Of a DNA stretch of 64,000 nt, positions 1 through 12,444 are shown one piece after another. The position numbers were made by a program, and so were the translations under genes. The DNA is taken from contig NC_092269.1 of the NCBI RefSeq assembly GCF_036320965.1, positions 29,099,343 through 29,163,342 of the forward strand, read 5' to 3'. The notes beneath the pieces were generated by a model. The model made no database searches and was not told where the DNA came from. It saw nothing but the letters and a program-made list of their open reading frames with translations. This DNA is from Panulirus ornatus (Eukaryota > Arthropoda > Malacostraca > Decapoda > Palinuridae). Position 1 is the stretch's first letter. The number at the start of each line of letters is the position of its first letter.

Positions 1-214
1 GCTCTACACAATAGCTTTGAAGTCTGCCGAAACTAGAAATCAGGGACTAGCTCGAGGGAAGACTTTGGCTGGGATTGCATCCTAAAACTCTGCTGTGAGA
101 CTGAGTTTTCACAGAGGACGTGGCTGAGCTGGGAGGGAGGAGTGTTCCTGGGCCACCAGCTGACCTCCCGCGCTCGCTACTGACGTTATCAGTTGCCCGA
201 CTCCCCAGAACTCT

Positions 215-535
215 ACTTGGAGGAGGACTAGCTTTAACTTGAAGGAGGACTAGCTTTAACTTGGAGGAGGACTAGCTTCAACTTGGAGAAGGACTAGCTA
301 TAACTTCGAGGAGGACTAGTCCTTGAACTTGGAGGAGGACTAGCTTCAAATTGGAGGAAGACTAGCTATAACTTGAAGGAGGACTAGCTATAACTTGAAG
401 GAGGACTAACTTCAACCTAGAGGAAGACTAGCTATAACTTAGAGGAGGACTAGCTTTAACTTGAAGGAGGACTATAACTTTGAGGAGGAGTAGCTATAAC
501 TTGGAGGATTAGTAGCTTTAACTTGGAGGAGGACC
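215..535. repeat. 22-bp minisatellite
   Basis: About 14 imperfect copies of a 22-bp unit built around GGAGGACTAGCT followed by TTAACTTG or ATAACTTG. Successive TAGCTT words at 251 and 273 give the 22-bp spacing; a few copies are 20-24 bp. No coding potential is apparent. The flanks (1-214 and 536-735) show no gene or known repeat. Confidence 0.9.
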
Positions 536-733
536 AGCCCCCTAGCTCCATGATGAGCTTGTGTCTAACATGTTATTAGCCTCTACCTCCTTGCTTGCGT
601 GGGAGTACCCCTCCCATCCCCCTCCTGGAAATAGCTGTTGGCTCCTCTGTATAGGTAAAGGTAGTCTGGGGTCCTTTTGGGAGGAGAAGGGGAGGAGGAG
701 GAGGCAGGGGGCATGCCTGACGGAGTAGACCAC

Positions 734-735
<2 letters not shown>

Positions 736-817
<82 letters not shown>

Positions 818-937
818 ACCTACGACAGGATGTAGCCAAACAAAACGGCTGGGCTTGGGCCCCCCAGCTCACGTCTTGCTTGAAGTGCAAGACCCCTTAC
901 TCTCAGGTGCCCACTTGCACTAACACGGTCATCTGTT

Positions 938-997
<60 letters not shown>
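736..997. repeat. Two (GA)n microsatellites with a short unique spacer
   Basis: A GA array spans about 736-814 and a second about 942-997. The 127-bp spacer is unique-looking. Apparent ORFs here are runs of Ser-Leu or Arg-Glu produced by the dinucleotide and are not genes. Confidence 0.95.
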
Positions 998-1692
998 CTG
1001 CCTGTTGATCAGCCGTGCTGTGCTCATATCCCCTTTCACCCCTGAGCTACGTTGCAGCACAATATCATTTCCCTATTCGCCTCACATGATAACAAAAACA
1101 AACTCTCTCTCTGCAACAAACTAGATTTCCTCATTCAGCAGTTAGCTAGCAACTACCTGGCCATTGTTGTTGTGTATCTAGGAAACAAGTGCGTTATGCA
1201 GCCATGCAAATGACCCAATTTCTCTCGTTATTTACCAACAAAAGGAAATTCATTTCACCTTTTATGGGGCCGCTCTCTGACCTTCTCTTCAAAGAAATAT
1301 TTGAAAACCCCAGCAAAGGTCACTTAAATCTGTGAATTACCTGTTCATATTTTGATGTACGTGTGTGTGTGTGTGTGTATGTGTGTGTGTGTGAGTGACG
1401 GGCTCTCTCCCACACAGTTCTGGGCCCAAAAAAAAGGTACTCCCACACAGCACAGATGAGGTACACAACCACCATTAATCAGCTGTCATGTCAGGCTACC
1501 TACATATGTGGGAATATACACAGCATGCAGACCCCAGGTCTCATATTGCTGGGGGGCCTCCCTGCATCTCCTTTCAAGTCTGCTCTCCACGCAGGAACAG
1601 GGTAAGGTGGATTTCCTCTAGGGCGCGGAAGTCCTTGACGATGTTGTACTTCTCTTCGTTTCCTGACAATAATACAGCTCCCGCAGATGCTA
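998..1692. other. No gene seen; unique sequence with a short (TG)n
   Basis: Apart from a TG-rich stretch at about 1363-1393, I find no repeat, RNA gene or convincing ORF here. A 97-codon plus-strand ORF from 1488 owes its C-terminus to the following TATC/TA array and is rejected. Confidence 0.6.
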
Positions 1693-1950
<258 letters not shown>

Positions 1951-1954
<4 letters not shown>

Positions 1955-2056
1955 CCCTGGGGATAGGGGATTAAGAATACTTCCCACGTATTCCCTGCGT
2001 GTCGTAGAAGGCGACTAAAAGGGGAGGGAGCGGGGGGCTGGAAATCCTCCCCTCTC

Positions 2057-2089
<33 letters not shown>

Positions 2090-2207
2090 CCAAAAGAAGG
2101 AACAGAGAATTGGGCCAGGTGAGGGTATTCCCTCAAAGGCCCAGTCCTTTGTTCTTAACGCTACCTCGCTAATGCGGGAAATGGCGAATAGTTTGAAAGA
2201 AAAGAAA

Positions 2208-2210
<3 letters not shown>
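1951..2210 (+). mobile_element. Short RTE-derived non-autonomous element, copy S1
   Basis: This 260-bp repeat recurs at 10440-10680 (minus), 16669-16908 (minus) and 52417-52663 (plus). It begins TTATCCCTGGGGATAGGGG, directly after (TA)n. Its first 100 bp match the 5' UTR of the RTE copy at 41266 with roughly 90 percent identity by eye. The middle holds a T-run and about 60 bp not seen in the RTE. The last 50 bp (CGCTACCTCGCTAATGCGGG and flanks) resemble the RTE 3' end. There is no tRNA-like A or B box, so it is not a classical SINE. It carries no ORF and could only move with enzymes supplied in trans. A (TA)n array follows at 2211-2280. Confidence 0.8.
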
Positions 2211-2280
<70 letters not shown>

Positions 2281-2286
<6 letters not shown>

Positions 2287-4527
2287 TTGGGGTGTGAGAG
2301 TATCATTAAATTTTAGGGAGAATAAAAAGATGTTCTGAAAGGAGGTAAATAAAGTGCGTAAAGCAAGGGAGCAAATGGGAACTTCAGTGAAGGGGGCTAA
2401 TGGGGAGGTGATAACAAGTAGTGGTGATGTGAGAAGGAGATGGAGTGAGTATTTTGAAGGTTTGTTGAATGTGTTTGATGATAGAGTGGCAGATATAGGG
2501 TGTTTTGGTCGAGGTGGTGTGCAATGTGAGAGGGTTAGGGAAAATGATTTATTAAACAGAGAAGAGGTAGTAAAAGCTTTGCGGAAGATGAAAGCCGGCA
2601 AGGCAGCAGGTTGGGATGGTATTGCGGTGGAATTTATTGAAAAAGGGGGTGACTGTATTGTTGACTGGTTGGTAAGGTTATTTAATGTATGTATGATTCA
2701 TGGTGAGGTGCCTGAGGATTGGAGGAATGCTTGCATAGTGCCATTGTACAAAGGCAAAGGGGATAAGAGTGAGTGCTCAAATTACAAAGGTATAAGTTTG
2801 TTGAGTATTCCTGGTAAATTATATGGGAGGGTATTGATTGAGAGGGTGAAGGCATGTACAGGGCATCAGATTGGGGAAGAGCAGTGTTGTTTCAGAAGTG
2901 GTAGAGGATGTGTGGATCAGATGTTTGCTTTGAAGAATGTATGTGAGAAATACTTAGAAAAGCAAGTGGATTTGTATGTAGCATTTATGGATCTGGAGAA
3001 GGCATATGATAGAGTTGATAGAGATGCTCTGTGGAAGGTACTAAGAATATATGGTATGGGAGGCAAGTTGTTAGAAGCAGTGAAAAGTTTTTATCGAGCA
3101 TGTAAGACATTTGTACGTGTAGGAAGAGAGCAAAGTGATTGGTTCTCAGTGAATGTAGGTTTGCGGCAGGGGTGTGTGGTGTCTCCATGGTTGTTTAATT
3201 TGTTTATGGATGGGGTTGTTAGGGAGGTGAATGCAAGAGTTTTGGAAAGAGGGGCAAGTATGAAGTCTGTTGGGGATGAGAGAGCTTGGGAAGTGAGTCA
3301 GTTGTTGTTCGCTGATGATACAGCGCTGGTGGCTGATTCATGTGAGAAACTGCAGAAGCTGGTGAGTGAGTTTGGTAAAGTGTGTGAAAGAAAGTTAAGA
3401 GTAAATGTGAATAAGAGCAAGGTTATTAGGTACAGTAGGGTTGAGTGTCAAGTGAATTGGGAGGTAAGTTTGAATGGAGAAAAACTGGAGGAAGTAAAGT
3501 GTTTTAGATATCTGGGAGTGGATCTGGCAGCGGATGGAATCATGGAAGCGGAAGTAAATCATAGGGTGGGGGAGGGAGCGAAAATCCTGGGAGCCTTGAA
3601 GAATGTATGGAAGTCGAGAACATTATCTCAGAAAGCAAAAATGGGTATGTTTGAAGGAATAGTGGTTCCAACAATGTTGTATGTTTGCGAGGCGTGGGCT
3701 ATGGATAGAGTTGTGCGGAGGAGGGTGGATGTGCTGGAAATGAGATGTTTGAGGACAATATGTGGTGTGAGGTGGTTTGATCGAATAAGTAATGTAAGGG
3801 TAAGAGAGATGTGTGGAAATAAAAAGAGCGTAGTTGAGAGAGCAGAATAGGGTTTTTTGAAATGGTTTGTGCACATGGAGAGAATGAGTGGGGAAAGATT
3901 GACCAAGAGGATATATGTGTCGGAGGTGGAGGGAACGAGGAGAAGTGGGACACCAAATTGGAGGTGGAAAGATGGAGTGAAAAAGATTTTGAGTGATCGG
4001 GGCCTGAACATGCAGGAGGGTGAAAGGCAGGCAAGGAATAGAGTGAATTGGATCGATGTTGTATACCGGGGTCGACGTGCTGTCAATGGATTGAATCAGG
4101 GCATGTGAAGCGTCTGGGGTAAACCATGGAAAGTTGTGTGGGGCCTGGATGTGGAAAGGGAGCTGTGGTTTCGGGCATTATTGCATGACAGCTGAAGACT
4201 GAGTGTGAGCGAATGGGGCCTTTGTTGTCTTTTCCTGGCGCTGCCTCGCGCACATGAGGGGGGATGGGGATGTTATTCCGTGTGTGGCGGGGTGGCGATG
4301 GGGGTGAGTAAGGGCAGACAGTGTGAATTGTGTGCATGTGTGTATATGTGTGTGTTTGTGTGTGTATACATGTGTGTACGTTGGGATGTGTGGGTGTGTA
4401 TGTTTGCGTGTGTGGACGTGTGTATGTGTGCATGTGTGTGGGGGTGGGTTGGGCCATTTCTTTCGTCTGTTTCCTTGCGGTACCTCGCAGGCGCGGGAGA
4501 CAGCGACAAAGCAATATGATAATAAAA

Positions 4528-4530
<3 letters not shown>
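2281..4530 (+). mobile_element. 5'-truncated RTE-type non-LTR retrotransposon, copy N1
   Basis: The copy starts abruptly after (TA)n, at the point equivalent to about 42587 in the fullest copy. It lacks the endonuclease and the first part of the linker. The RT and C-terminal regions remain, followed by a long-form 3' UTR of about 450 bp with a TG-rich segment (4325-4445) and the terminal CTACCTCGC module (4490). The tail is AATAAAA then (TA)n rather than a clean poly(A). The nearby poly-T belongs to the opposing fragment at 4595. Confidence 0.9.
2354..4108 (+). pseudogene. RTE reverse transcriptase, broken by a stop codon
   Basis: The remaining polyprotein runs from the linker through the RT domain to the C-terminal tail. 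RT landmarks are visible: VPEDWRNACIVPLYKGKGDK, FMDLEKAYDR, GLRQGCVVSPWLFNLFMD and LLFADDTALVADS, so the FADD catalytic motif is intact. A Trp codon has become TGA at 2336-2338 just upstream of the first usable ATG. Glu has become TAG at 3848-3850, splitting off the last 83 codons, which stay in the same frame. The normal terminator TGA is CGA here, so the frame reads on to 4108. It is a dead copy: there is no endonuclease, so self-mobilisation is not possible. Confidence 0.9.
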
Positions 4531-4612
<82 letters not shown>

Positions 4613-4700
4613 TGCTTTGTCGCTGTCTCCCGCGTTTGCGAGGTAGCGCAAGGAAACAGACGAAAGAAATGGCCCAACCCACCCCCATACACATGTATAT
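4431..4700. repeat. Inverted repeat formed by two facing RTE 3' ends
   Basis: Arms at about 4431-4514 and 4613-4695 are the 3' UTR ends of a plus-strand and a minus-strand RTE copy, about 80 bp each and nearly identical. The spacer is (TA)n plus poly-T, itself partly self-complementary. It would fold as a long hairpin or cruciform. Confidence 0.85.
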
Positions 4701-5475
4701 ACATAGGTCCACACACGCAAATACATACCTACACAGCTTTCCATGGTTTACTCCAGACGCTTCACATGCCCTGATTCAATCCACTGACAGCACGTCAACC
4801 CCGGTATACCACATCGATCCAATTCACTTTATTCCTTGCCCTCCTTTCACCCTCCTGCATGCTCAGGCCCCGATCACACAAAATTTTTTTCACTCCATCT
4901 TTCCACCTCCAATTTGGTCTCCCACTTCTCCTCGTTCCCTCTACCTTCGACACATATATCCTCTTGGTCAATCTTTCCTCATTCATTCTCTCCATGTGCC
5001 CAAACCATTTCAAAACACCCTCTTCTGCTCTCTCAACCACGCTCTTTTTATTTCCCCACATCTCTCTTACCCTTACGTTACTTACTCGATCAAACCACCT
5101 CACACCACACATTGTCCTCAAACATCTCATTTCCAGCACATCCATCCTCCTGCGCACAACTCTATCCATAGCCCACGCCTCGCAACCATACAACATTGTT
5201 GGAACCACTATTCCTTCAAACATACCCATTTTTGCTTTCCGAGATAATGTTCTCGACTTCCACACATTCTTCAAGGCTCCCAGGATTTTCGCCCCCTCCC
5301 CCACCCTATGATCCACTTCCGCTTCCATGGTTCCATCCGCTGCCAGATCCACTCCCAGATATCTAAAACACTTTACTTCCTCCAGTTTTTCTCCATTCAA
5401 ACTTACCTCCCAGTTGACTTGACCCTCAACCCTACTGTACCTAATTACCTTGCTCTTATTTACATTTACTCTTAA

Positions 5476-5478
<3 letters not shown>
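4595..5478 (-). mobile_element. RTE 3' fragment, copy A
   Basis: Read on the minus strand, this is the end of the RTE ORF, a short-form 3' UTR and a poly(A) tail (T-run 4595-4613). The coding part runs from KLRVNVNKSKVIRYSR to NWIDVVYRG with no stop inside the RTE portion. The ORF artificially extends upstream into the (TA)n array. It is truncated at 5478 (plus-strand CTTAACTT), exactly where (TA)n starts. It differs from copies B and C at many sites, for example LAADGT instead of LSADGT, and MWGNKK instead of MCGNKK. Confidence 0.9.
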
Positions 5479-5557
<79 letters not shown>

Positions 5558-5577
5558 TAGATAGATAGATAGATAGT
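5479..5577. repeat. (TA)n plus (GATA)n at a retroelement boundary
   Basis: TA dinucleotides to about 5554, then six GATA-like units. The array separates the truncated 5' end of minus-strand copy A from the truncated 5' end of a plus-strand RTE 3'-UTR fragment. Confidence 0.95.
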
Positions 5578-6042
5578 TAGATACCGGGGTCGACGTGCTG
5601 TCAATGGATTGAACCAGGGCATGTGAAGCGTCTGGAGTAAACCATGGAAAGTTGTGTGGGGCCTGGATGTGGAAAGGGAGCTGTGGTTTCGGTGCATTAC
5701 ACATGACAGCTAGAGACTGAGTGTGAACGAATGGGGCCTTTGTTGTCTTTTCCTAGCGCTACCTCGCACACATGAGGGGGGAGGGGGTTGTTATTCCATG
5801 TGTGGCGAGGTGGCGATGGGAATAAATAAGGGCAGACAGTATGAATTATGTACATGAGTATATATGTATAAGTCTGTATGTGTATATATATATATATGTA
5901 TACATTGAGATGTATAGTTATGTATATTTGCGTGTGTGGACGTGTATGCATATAAATGTGTATGTGGGTGGGTTGGGCCATTCTTTCGTCTGTTTCCTTG
6001 CGCTACCTCGCTAACGCGGGAGACAGCGACAAAGCAAAATAT
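5578..6042 (+). mobile_element. RTE long-form 3' UTR fragment
   Basis: It starts at ATACCGGGGTCGACGTGCTG, the very end of the RTE ORF, and runs through the long-form 3' UTR to the terminal module CGCTACCTCGCTAACGCGGG and CAAAGCAAAA. It is severely 5'-truncated and non-coding. In the long form, the segment between AAACCATGGAAAGTTGTGT and TATGTATATTTGCGTGTG is about 270-280 bp. The A, B, C, D and E copies lack it. Confidence 0.85.
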
Positions 6043-6063
6043 ATAGAATGATAAATAGAATAT

Positions 6064-6084
6064 ATTATCCCTGGGGATAGGGGA
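6064..6084 (+). repeat. Orphan 5'-head of the RTE/short-element family
   Basis: TTATCCCTGGGGATAGGGGA matches the first 20 bases of the short RTE-derived elements and of the RTE 5' UTR. The sequence then diverges completely. The same is seen near 12272 in the duplicate unit, with an indel. It may be the start of another family or a remnant cut by deletion. Confidence 0.6.
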
Positions 6085-6229
6085 TTTTTGATTGAACTCA
6101 TGTAGATATGGAACTTCTGACTCATAGGAAATGTATCTCCAGCACCCACACAACACTCCGAGGTTTTAAGAAGTAGACTTTTTGCTATTCATGATGTGGG
6201 GTTAACTGGGTAAAGGAGAGGATATGACT

Positions 6230-6660
6230 ACGTCCGATACGTGTATGGCATCGCAGGTTTGTCTTGTGATAATGTGGAACTCAGTAGAAAAATGAGATTC
6301 AGAGATTGAGGTTGAAAGTGCGTTTAAGCACTGCTCAACCTTTCTAGGTAATTGCTGATTCCCGGATGCACGCAGGACCGAATTACGACAGGAAGTAAGT
6401 TCAGTGCTAGAAAGAGAACGAGTTTTGTCGTCAGGAGGTGACGGGAAAGGGAAATATGGAGAGTGGAATGATCGGTATAGGGTTGGAGGATGAACAGGTA
6501 TCATTTATGGAGAGAAGAAAGAGACGAGGCAACGAGACAAAACCCTGAGGGACACCACTGTTGGTGGAGGGGAGGAAGGGAGGGAGAAGCCACTTTGTGC
6601 TAGATAACTTACTAGCCATACATTCCCTCCAACTCATCACCGGGATACGAACGAGTCATT
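6230..6660 (-). pseudogene. Decayed non-LTR reverse transcriptase fragment
   Basis: On the minus strand one frame contains NSGVPQGFVSLPRLFLLSIND, a clear relative of the RT motif SGVPQGSVLSPxLFLLxIND. It is followed by a degraded equivalent of the ADDxTLH region in a shifted frame. No intact FADD or YADD box remains. The motif style differs from the RTE copies in this window and looks like the Jockey/CR1-type group; the clade is not certain. No termini or tail can be defined. The stretch 6660-6900 downstream shows nothing recognisable. Confidence 0.65.
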
Positions 6661-7084
6661 CATTCTAAGATCATGATCAAATCTATTCATTTCGGGGAAT
6701 GAAGGGATCTCCTTTTCACGCTATCTGACTCTCGATGTTTCGTGAAGGCCACGGTTCCCCCAAGGGATCTTACAAGGACTGGAAAGTAATTTCTAAGAAA
6801 AATGAAACAGTGGGAGAAGCCATGACGCTGCTGGATCTCGAAGATAAATTGAACTGATTATAAAGCAATTTCTAAGAACAAATTACTTATAAGTCAACAC
6901 AGATGACTCGTATATCATGGAATAATGTTAGTATAATGGACTTGTGTTTTTCTAGTGGTAAAAAGAAAACAAAAGCACTTGATGTATGTCTTTCCACGGG
7001 CGCTGTAGGGGCTAATGTAGAGGAGATATTGTTGGGTCGACAGTTATATGCAGACGTCCGCTACTTAAGAGGATTCAGCCTTTA

Positions 7085-9290
7085 CCATATAGGATCCAAA
7101 GAAACAGCCATTACCACGAAGGAGCAGCCGTTTGCTACAAAGTATCCAGCCACTACAGAGGATCTGGCAATTATTGCAGAGGATCCACCCATCACCACAG
7201 AGGGTTCAGCCATAGCTATAGAGGATCAAGCCATTACTATAGAGGATCCAGCCATTGCTACAGAGGATCCAGCTATTACTATAGAGGGTTCAACCATTAC
7301 TATACAGAATCAAATCATTGATATTGAGGATCAAACCATTACTACAGAGGATCCAGTCATTACTACAGAGGATCAAGTCATTACTATAGAGGATCAAGTC
7401 ATTACTACAGAGGATCAAGCCATTACTATAGAGGATCAAGTCATTACTACAGAGGATCAATTTATTACAATAGAGGATCCAGCTATTGGTACATAGGATC
7501 AAGTCATTACTACAGAGGATCAAGGCATTTCTACAGAGGATCAAGTAATTAGCGGATCAAGTCATTACTAAAGAGGGTCAACTCATTACTACAGAGGATC
7601 AAGTCATTACTACAGAGGATCAAGGGATTTCTACAGAGGATCAAGTCATTACTATAGAGGATCAAGGCATTACTACAGAGGATCAAGTCATTACTACAGA
7701 GGATCAAGTCATTACTACAGAGGATCAAGGCATTTCTACAGAGGATCAAGTCATTGCTACAGAGGATCAAGGCATTTCTACAGAGGATCAAGTCATTACT
7801 ACAGAGGATCAAGTCATTACTACAGAGGATAAAGTCATTACTATAGAATATCAAGTCATTACTATAGAGGATCAAGTCATTGCTATAGAGGATCAAGTCA
7901 TTACTACAGAGGATCAAGTCATTACTATAGTGGATCAAGTCATTACTACAGAGGATCAAGTCATTACTATAGAAGATCAAGTCATTACTATAGAAGATCA
8001 AGTCATTACTACAGAGGATCAAGTCATTACTATAGAAGATCAAGTCATTACTATAGAGGATCAAGTCATTACTATAGAAGATCAAGTCATTACTATAGTG
8101 GATCAAGTCATTACTATAGAAGATCAATTCATTACTATAGTGGATCAAGTCATTACTACAGAGGATCAAGTCATTACTATAGAAGATCAAGTCATTACTA
8201 TAGTGGATCAAGTCATTACTATAGAAGATCAATTCATTACTATAGTGGATCAAGTCATTACTACAGAGGATCAAGTCATTACTATAGAAGATCAAGTCAT
8301 TACTATAGAAGATCAAGTCATTACTATAGTGGATCAAGTCATTACTATAGTGGATCAAGTCATTACTATAGTGGATCAAGTCATTACTACAGAGGATCAA
8401 GTCATTACTATAGAATATCAAGTCATTACTATAGAGGATCAAGTCATTGCTATAGAGGATCAAGTCATTACTACAGAGGATCAAGTCATTACTATAGTGG
8501 ATCAAGTCATTACTACAGAGGATCAAGTCATTACTATAGAAGATCAAGTCATTACTATAGAAGATCAAGTCATTACTACAGAGGATCAAGTCATTACTAT
8601 AGAAGATCAAGTCATTACTATAGAGGATCAAGTCATTACTATAGAAGATCAAGTCATTACTATAGTGGATCAAGTCATTACTATAGAAGATCAATTCATT
8701 ACTATAGTGGATCAAGTCATTACTATAGTGGATCAAGTCATTACTACAGAGGATCAAGTCATTACTATAGAAGATCAAGTCATTACTATAGTGGATCAAG
8801 TCATTACTATAGAAGATCAAGTCATTACTATAGTGGATCAAGTCATTACTACAGAGGATCAAGTCATTACTATAGAAGATCAAGTCATTACTATAGTGGA
8901 TCAAGTCATTACTATAGAAGATCAAGTCATTACTATAGTGGATCAAGTCATTACTACAGAGGATCAAGTCATTACTATAGAAGATCAAGTCATTACTATA
9001 GTGGATCAAGTCATTACTATAGAAGATCAAGTCATTACTATAGTGGATCAAGTCATTACTACAGAGGATCAAGTCATTACTATAGAAGATCAAGTCATTA
9101 CTACAGAGGATCAAGTCATTACTGTAGAAGATCAAGTCATTACTATAGTGGATCAAGTCATTTTTAGAGAAGATCAAGTCATTACTACAGAGGATTTAGG
9201 TATCACTTCAATGGAATCAACCCCTTACTACGGGATCGAGCCACTATTTCAGAGGATCCAGCTGCTCATTGAGAGGCTTCATCCGTTACG
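7085..9290. repeat. 21-bp minisatellite, about 100 units, with higher-order structure
   Basis: The unit is GATCAAGTCATTACT followed by ACAGAG, ATAGAA or ATAGTG. Units are degenerate at the left edge (7085-7500) and homogeneous after 7930. Since 21 is divisible by three, long frames stay open on both strands: plus 6903-7496 and 7930-9336 (heptads DQVITTE, DQVITIE, DQVITIV), minus 7549-9177 (NDLIHYS-like heptads). I judge these frames incidental because they are open on both strands and the duplicate unit carries a frameshifting 1-bp deletion near 13495. A 105-bp five-unit repeat recurs at 8731, 8836 and 8941, and a 567-bp internal shift relates about 7845 to 8412. Confidence 0.95.
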
Positions 9291-9299
9291 TCATGAGTG

Positions 9300-10680
<1,381 letters not shown>

Positions 10681-10700
10681 TATATACATATATGTATATA

Positions 10701-10746
10701 CGAACAAAGTGCATATGTACACGCACTTTCATGGAACATACAAAAC
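10701..10746 (-). mobile_element. 3' tail of a tRNA-derived SINE (SINE-2), headless
   Basis: On the minus strand this reads TTTGTATGTTCCATGAAAG, then TGCACTTTGTTCG, then TATATA. The same tail follows the tRNA-like head at 52970-53088. Here the head is missing, so the copy is 5'-truncated. Confidence 0.65.
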
Positions 10747-10747
10747 G

Positions 10748-10803
<56 letters not shown>

Positions 10804-10821
<18 letters not shown>

Positions 10822-11689
10822 TTTTATACTTTGTCGCTGTCTCCCGCGTTTGCGAGGTAGCGCAAGGAAACAGACGAAAGAAATGGCCCAACCCCCCCAT
10901 ACACATGTACATACACACGTCCACACACGCAAATATACACACCTACACAGCTTTCCATGGTTCACCCCAGACGCTTCACATGCCTTGATTCAATCCACTG
11001 ACAGCACGTCAACCCCTGTATACCACATCGCTCCAATTCACTCTATTCCTTGCCCTCCTTTCACCCTCCTGCATGTTCAGGCCCCGATCACACAAAATCC
11101 TTTTCACTCCATCTTTCCACCTCCAATTTGGTCTCCCTCTTCTCCTCGTTCCCTCCACCTCCGACACATATATCCTCTTGGTCAATCTTTCCTCACTCAT
11201 TCTCTCCATGTGCCCAAACCATTTCAAAACACCCTCTTCTGCTCTCTCAACCACGCTCTTTTTATTTCCACACATCTCTCTTACCCTTACGTTACTTACT
11301 CGATCAAACCACCTCACACCACACATTGTCCTCAAACATCTCATTTCCAGCACATCCATCCTCCTGCGCACAACTCTATCCATAGCCCACGCCTCGCAAC
11401 CATACAACATTGTTGGAACTACTATTCCTTCAAACATACCCATTTTTGCTTTCCGGGATAATGTTCTCGACTTCCACACATTTTTCAAGGCTCCCAAAAT
11501 TTTCGCCCCCTCCCCCACCCTATGATCCACTTCCGCTTCCATGGTTCCATCCGCTGACAGATCCACTCCCAGATATCTAAAACACTTCACTTCCTCCAGT
11601 TTTTCACCATTCAAACTCACCTCCCAATTGACTTGACCCTCAACCCTACTGTACCTAATAACCTTGCTCTTATTGACATTTACTCTTAA

Positions 11690-11692
<3 letters not shown>
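10804..11692 (-). mobile_element. Hybrid RTE fragment, copy B
   Basis: Minus-strand poly(A) (T-run 10804-10825), short-form 3' UTR and the last part of the ORF (11009-11620 and beyond). All stretches I compared with copy C (17031-17918) are identical, including LSADGT and VKRILCDRG. Copy A differs at many sites. At 11677-11692 a 16-bp tract (CATTTACTCTTAACTT) common to A, B and C is reached. Beyond it B is followed by (TA)n, (GATA)n and the 3'-UTR fragment exactly as copy A is. B is therefore a C-to-A recombinant junction. Confidence 0.9.
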
Positions 11693-11743
<51 letters not shown>

Positions 11744-11787
11744 TATATAATATATATATATATAGATAGATAGATAGATAGATAGTT

Positions 11788-12250
11788 AGATACCGGGGTC
11801 GACGTGCTGTCAATGGATTGAACCAGGGCATGTGAAGCGTCTGGAGTAAACATGGAAAGTTGTGTGGGGCCTGGATGTGGAAAGGGAGCTGTGGTTTCGG
11901 TGCATTACACATGACAGCTAGAGACTGATGTGTGAACGAATGGGGCCTTTGTTGTCTTTTCCTAGCGCTGACCTCGCACACATGAGGGGGAGGGGGTTGT
12001 TATTCCATGTGTGGCGAGGTGGCGATGGGAATAAATAAGGGCAGACAGTATGAATTATGTACATGAGTATATATGTATAAGTCTGTATGTGTATATATAT
12101 ATATAGTATACATTGAGATGTATAGTTATGTATATTTGCGTGTGTGGACGTGTATGCATATAAATGTGTATGTGGGTGGGTTGGGCCATTCTTTCGTCTG
12201 TTTCCTTGCGCTACCTCGCTAACGCGGGAGACAGCGACAAAGCAAAATTA
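11788..12250 (+). mobile_element. RTE long-form 3' UTR fragment, duplicate copy
   Basis: Duplicate of 5578-6042, preceded by a TA/GATA array (11693-11787). It has small indels but the same terminal CGCTACCTCGCTAACGCGGG module. Confidence 0.85.
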
Positions 12251-12444
12251 TAGAATGATAAATAGAATATATTATCCCTGGGGGATAGGGATTTTTGATT
12301 GAACTCATGTAGATATGGAACTTCTGACTCATAGGAAATGTATCTCCAGCACCCACACAACACTCCGAGGTTTTAAGAAGTAGACTTTTTGCTATTCATG
12401 ATGTGGGTTAACTGTGGTAAAGGAGAGGATATGACTACGTCCGA

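Noticed and set aside
7549..9177. 542-codon minus-strand ORF and 468-codon plus-strand ORF in the 21-bp array
   Set aside because: Both strands are open because the unit is a multiple of three and stop-free. There is no domain, and the duplicate unit carries a frameshift in the upstream plus frame. Treated as a minisatellite.
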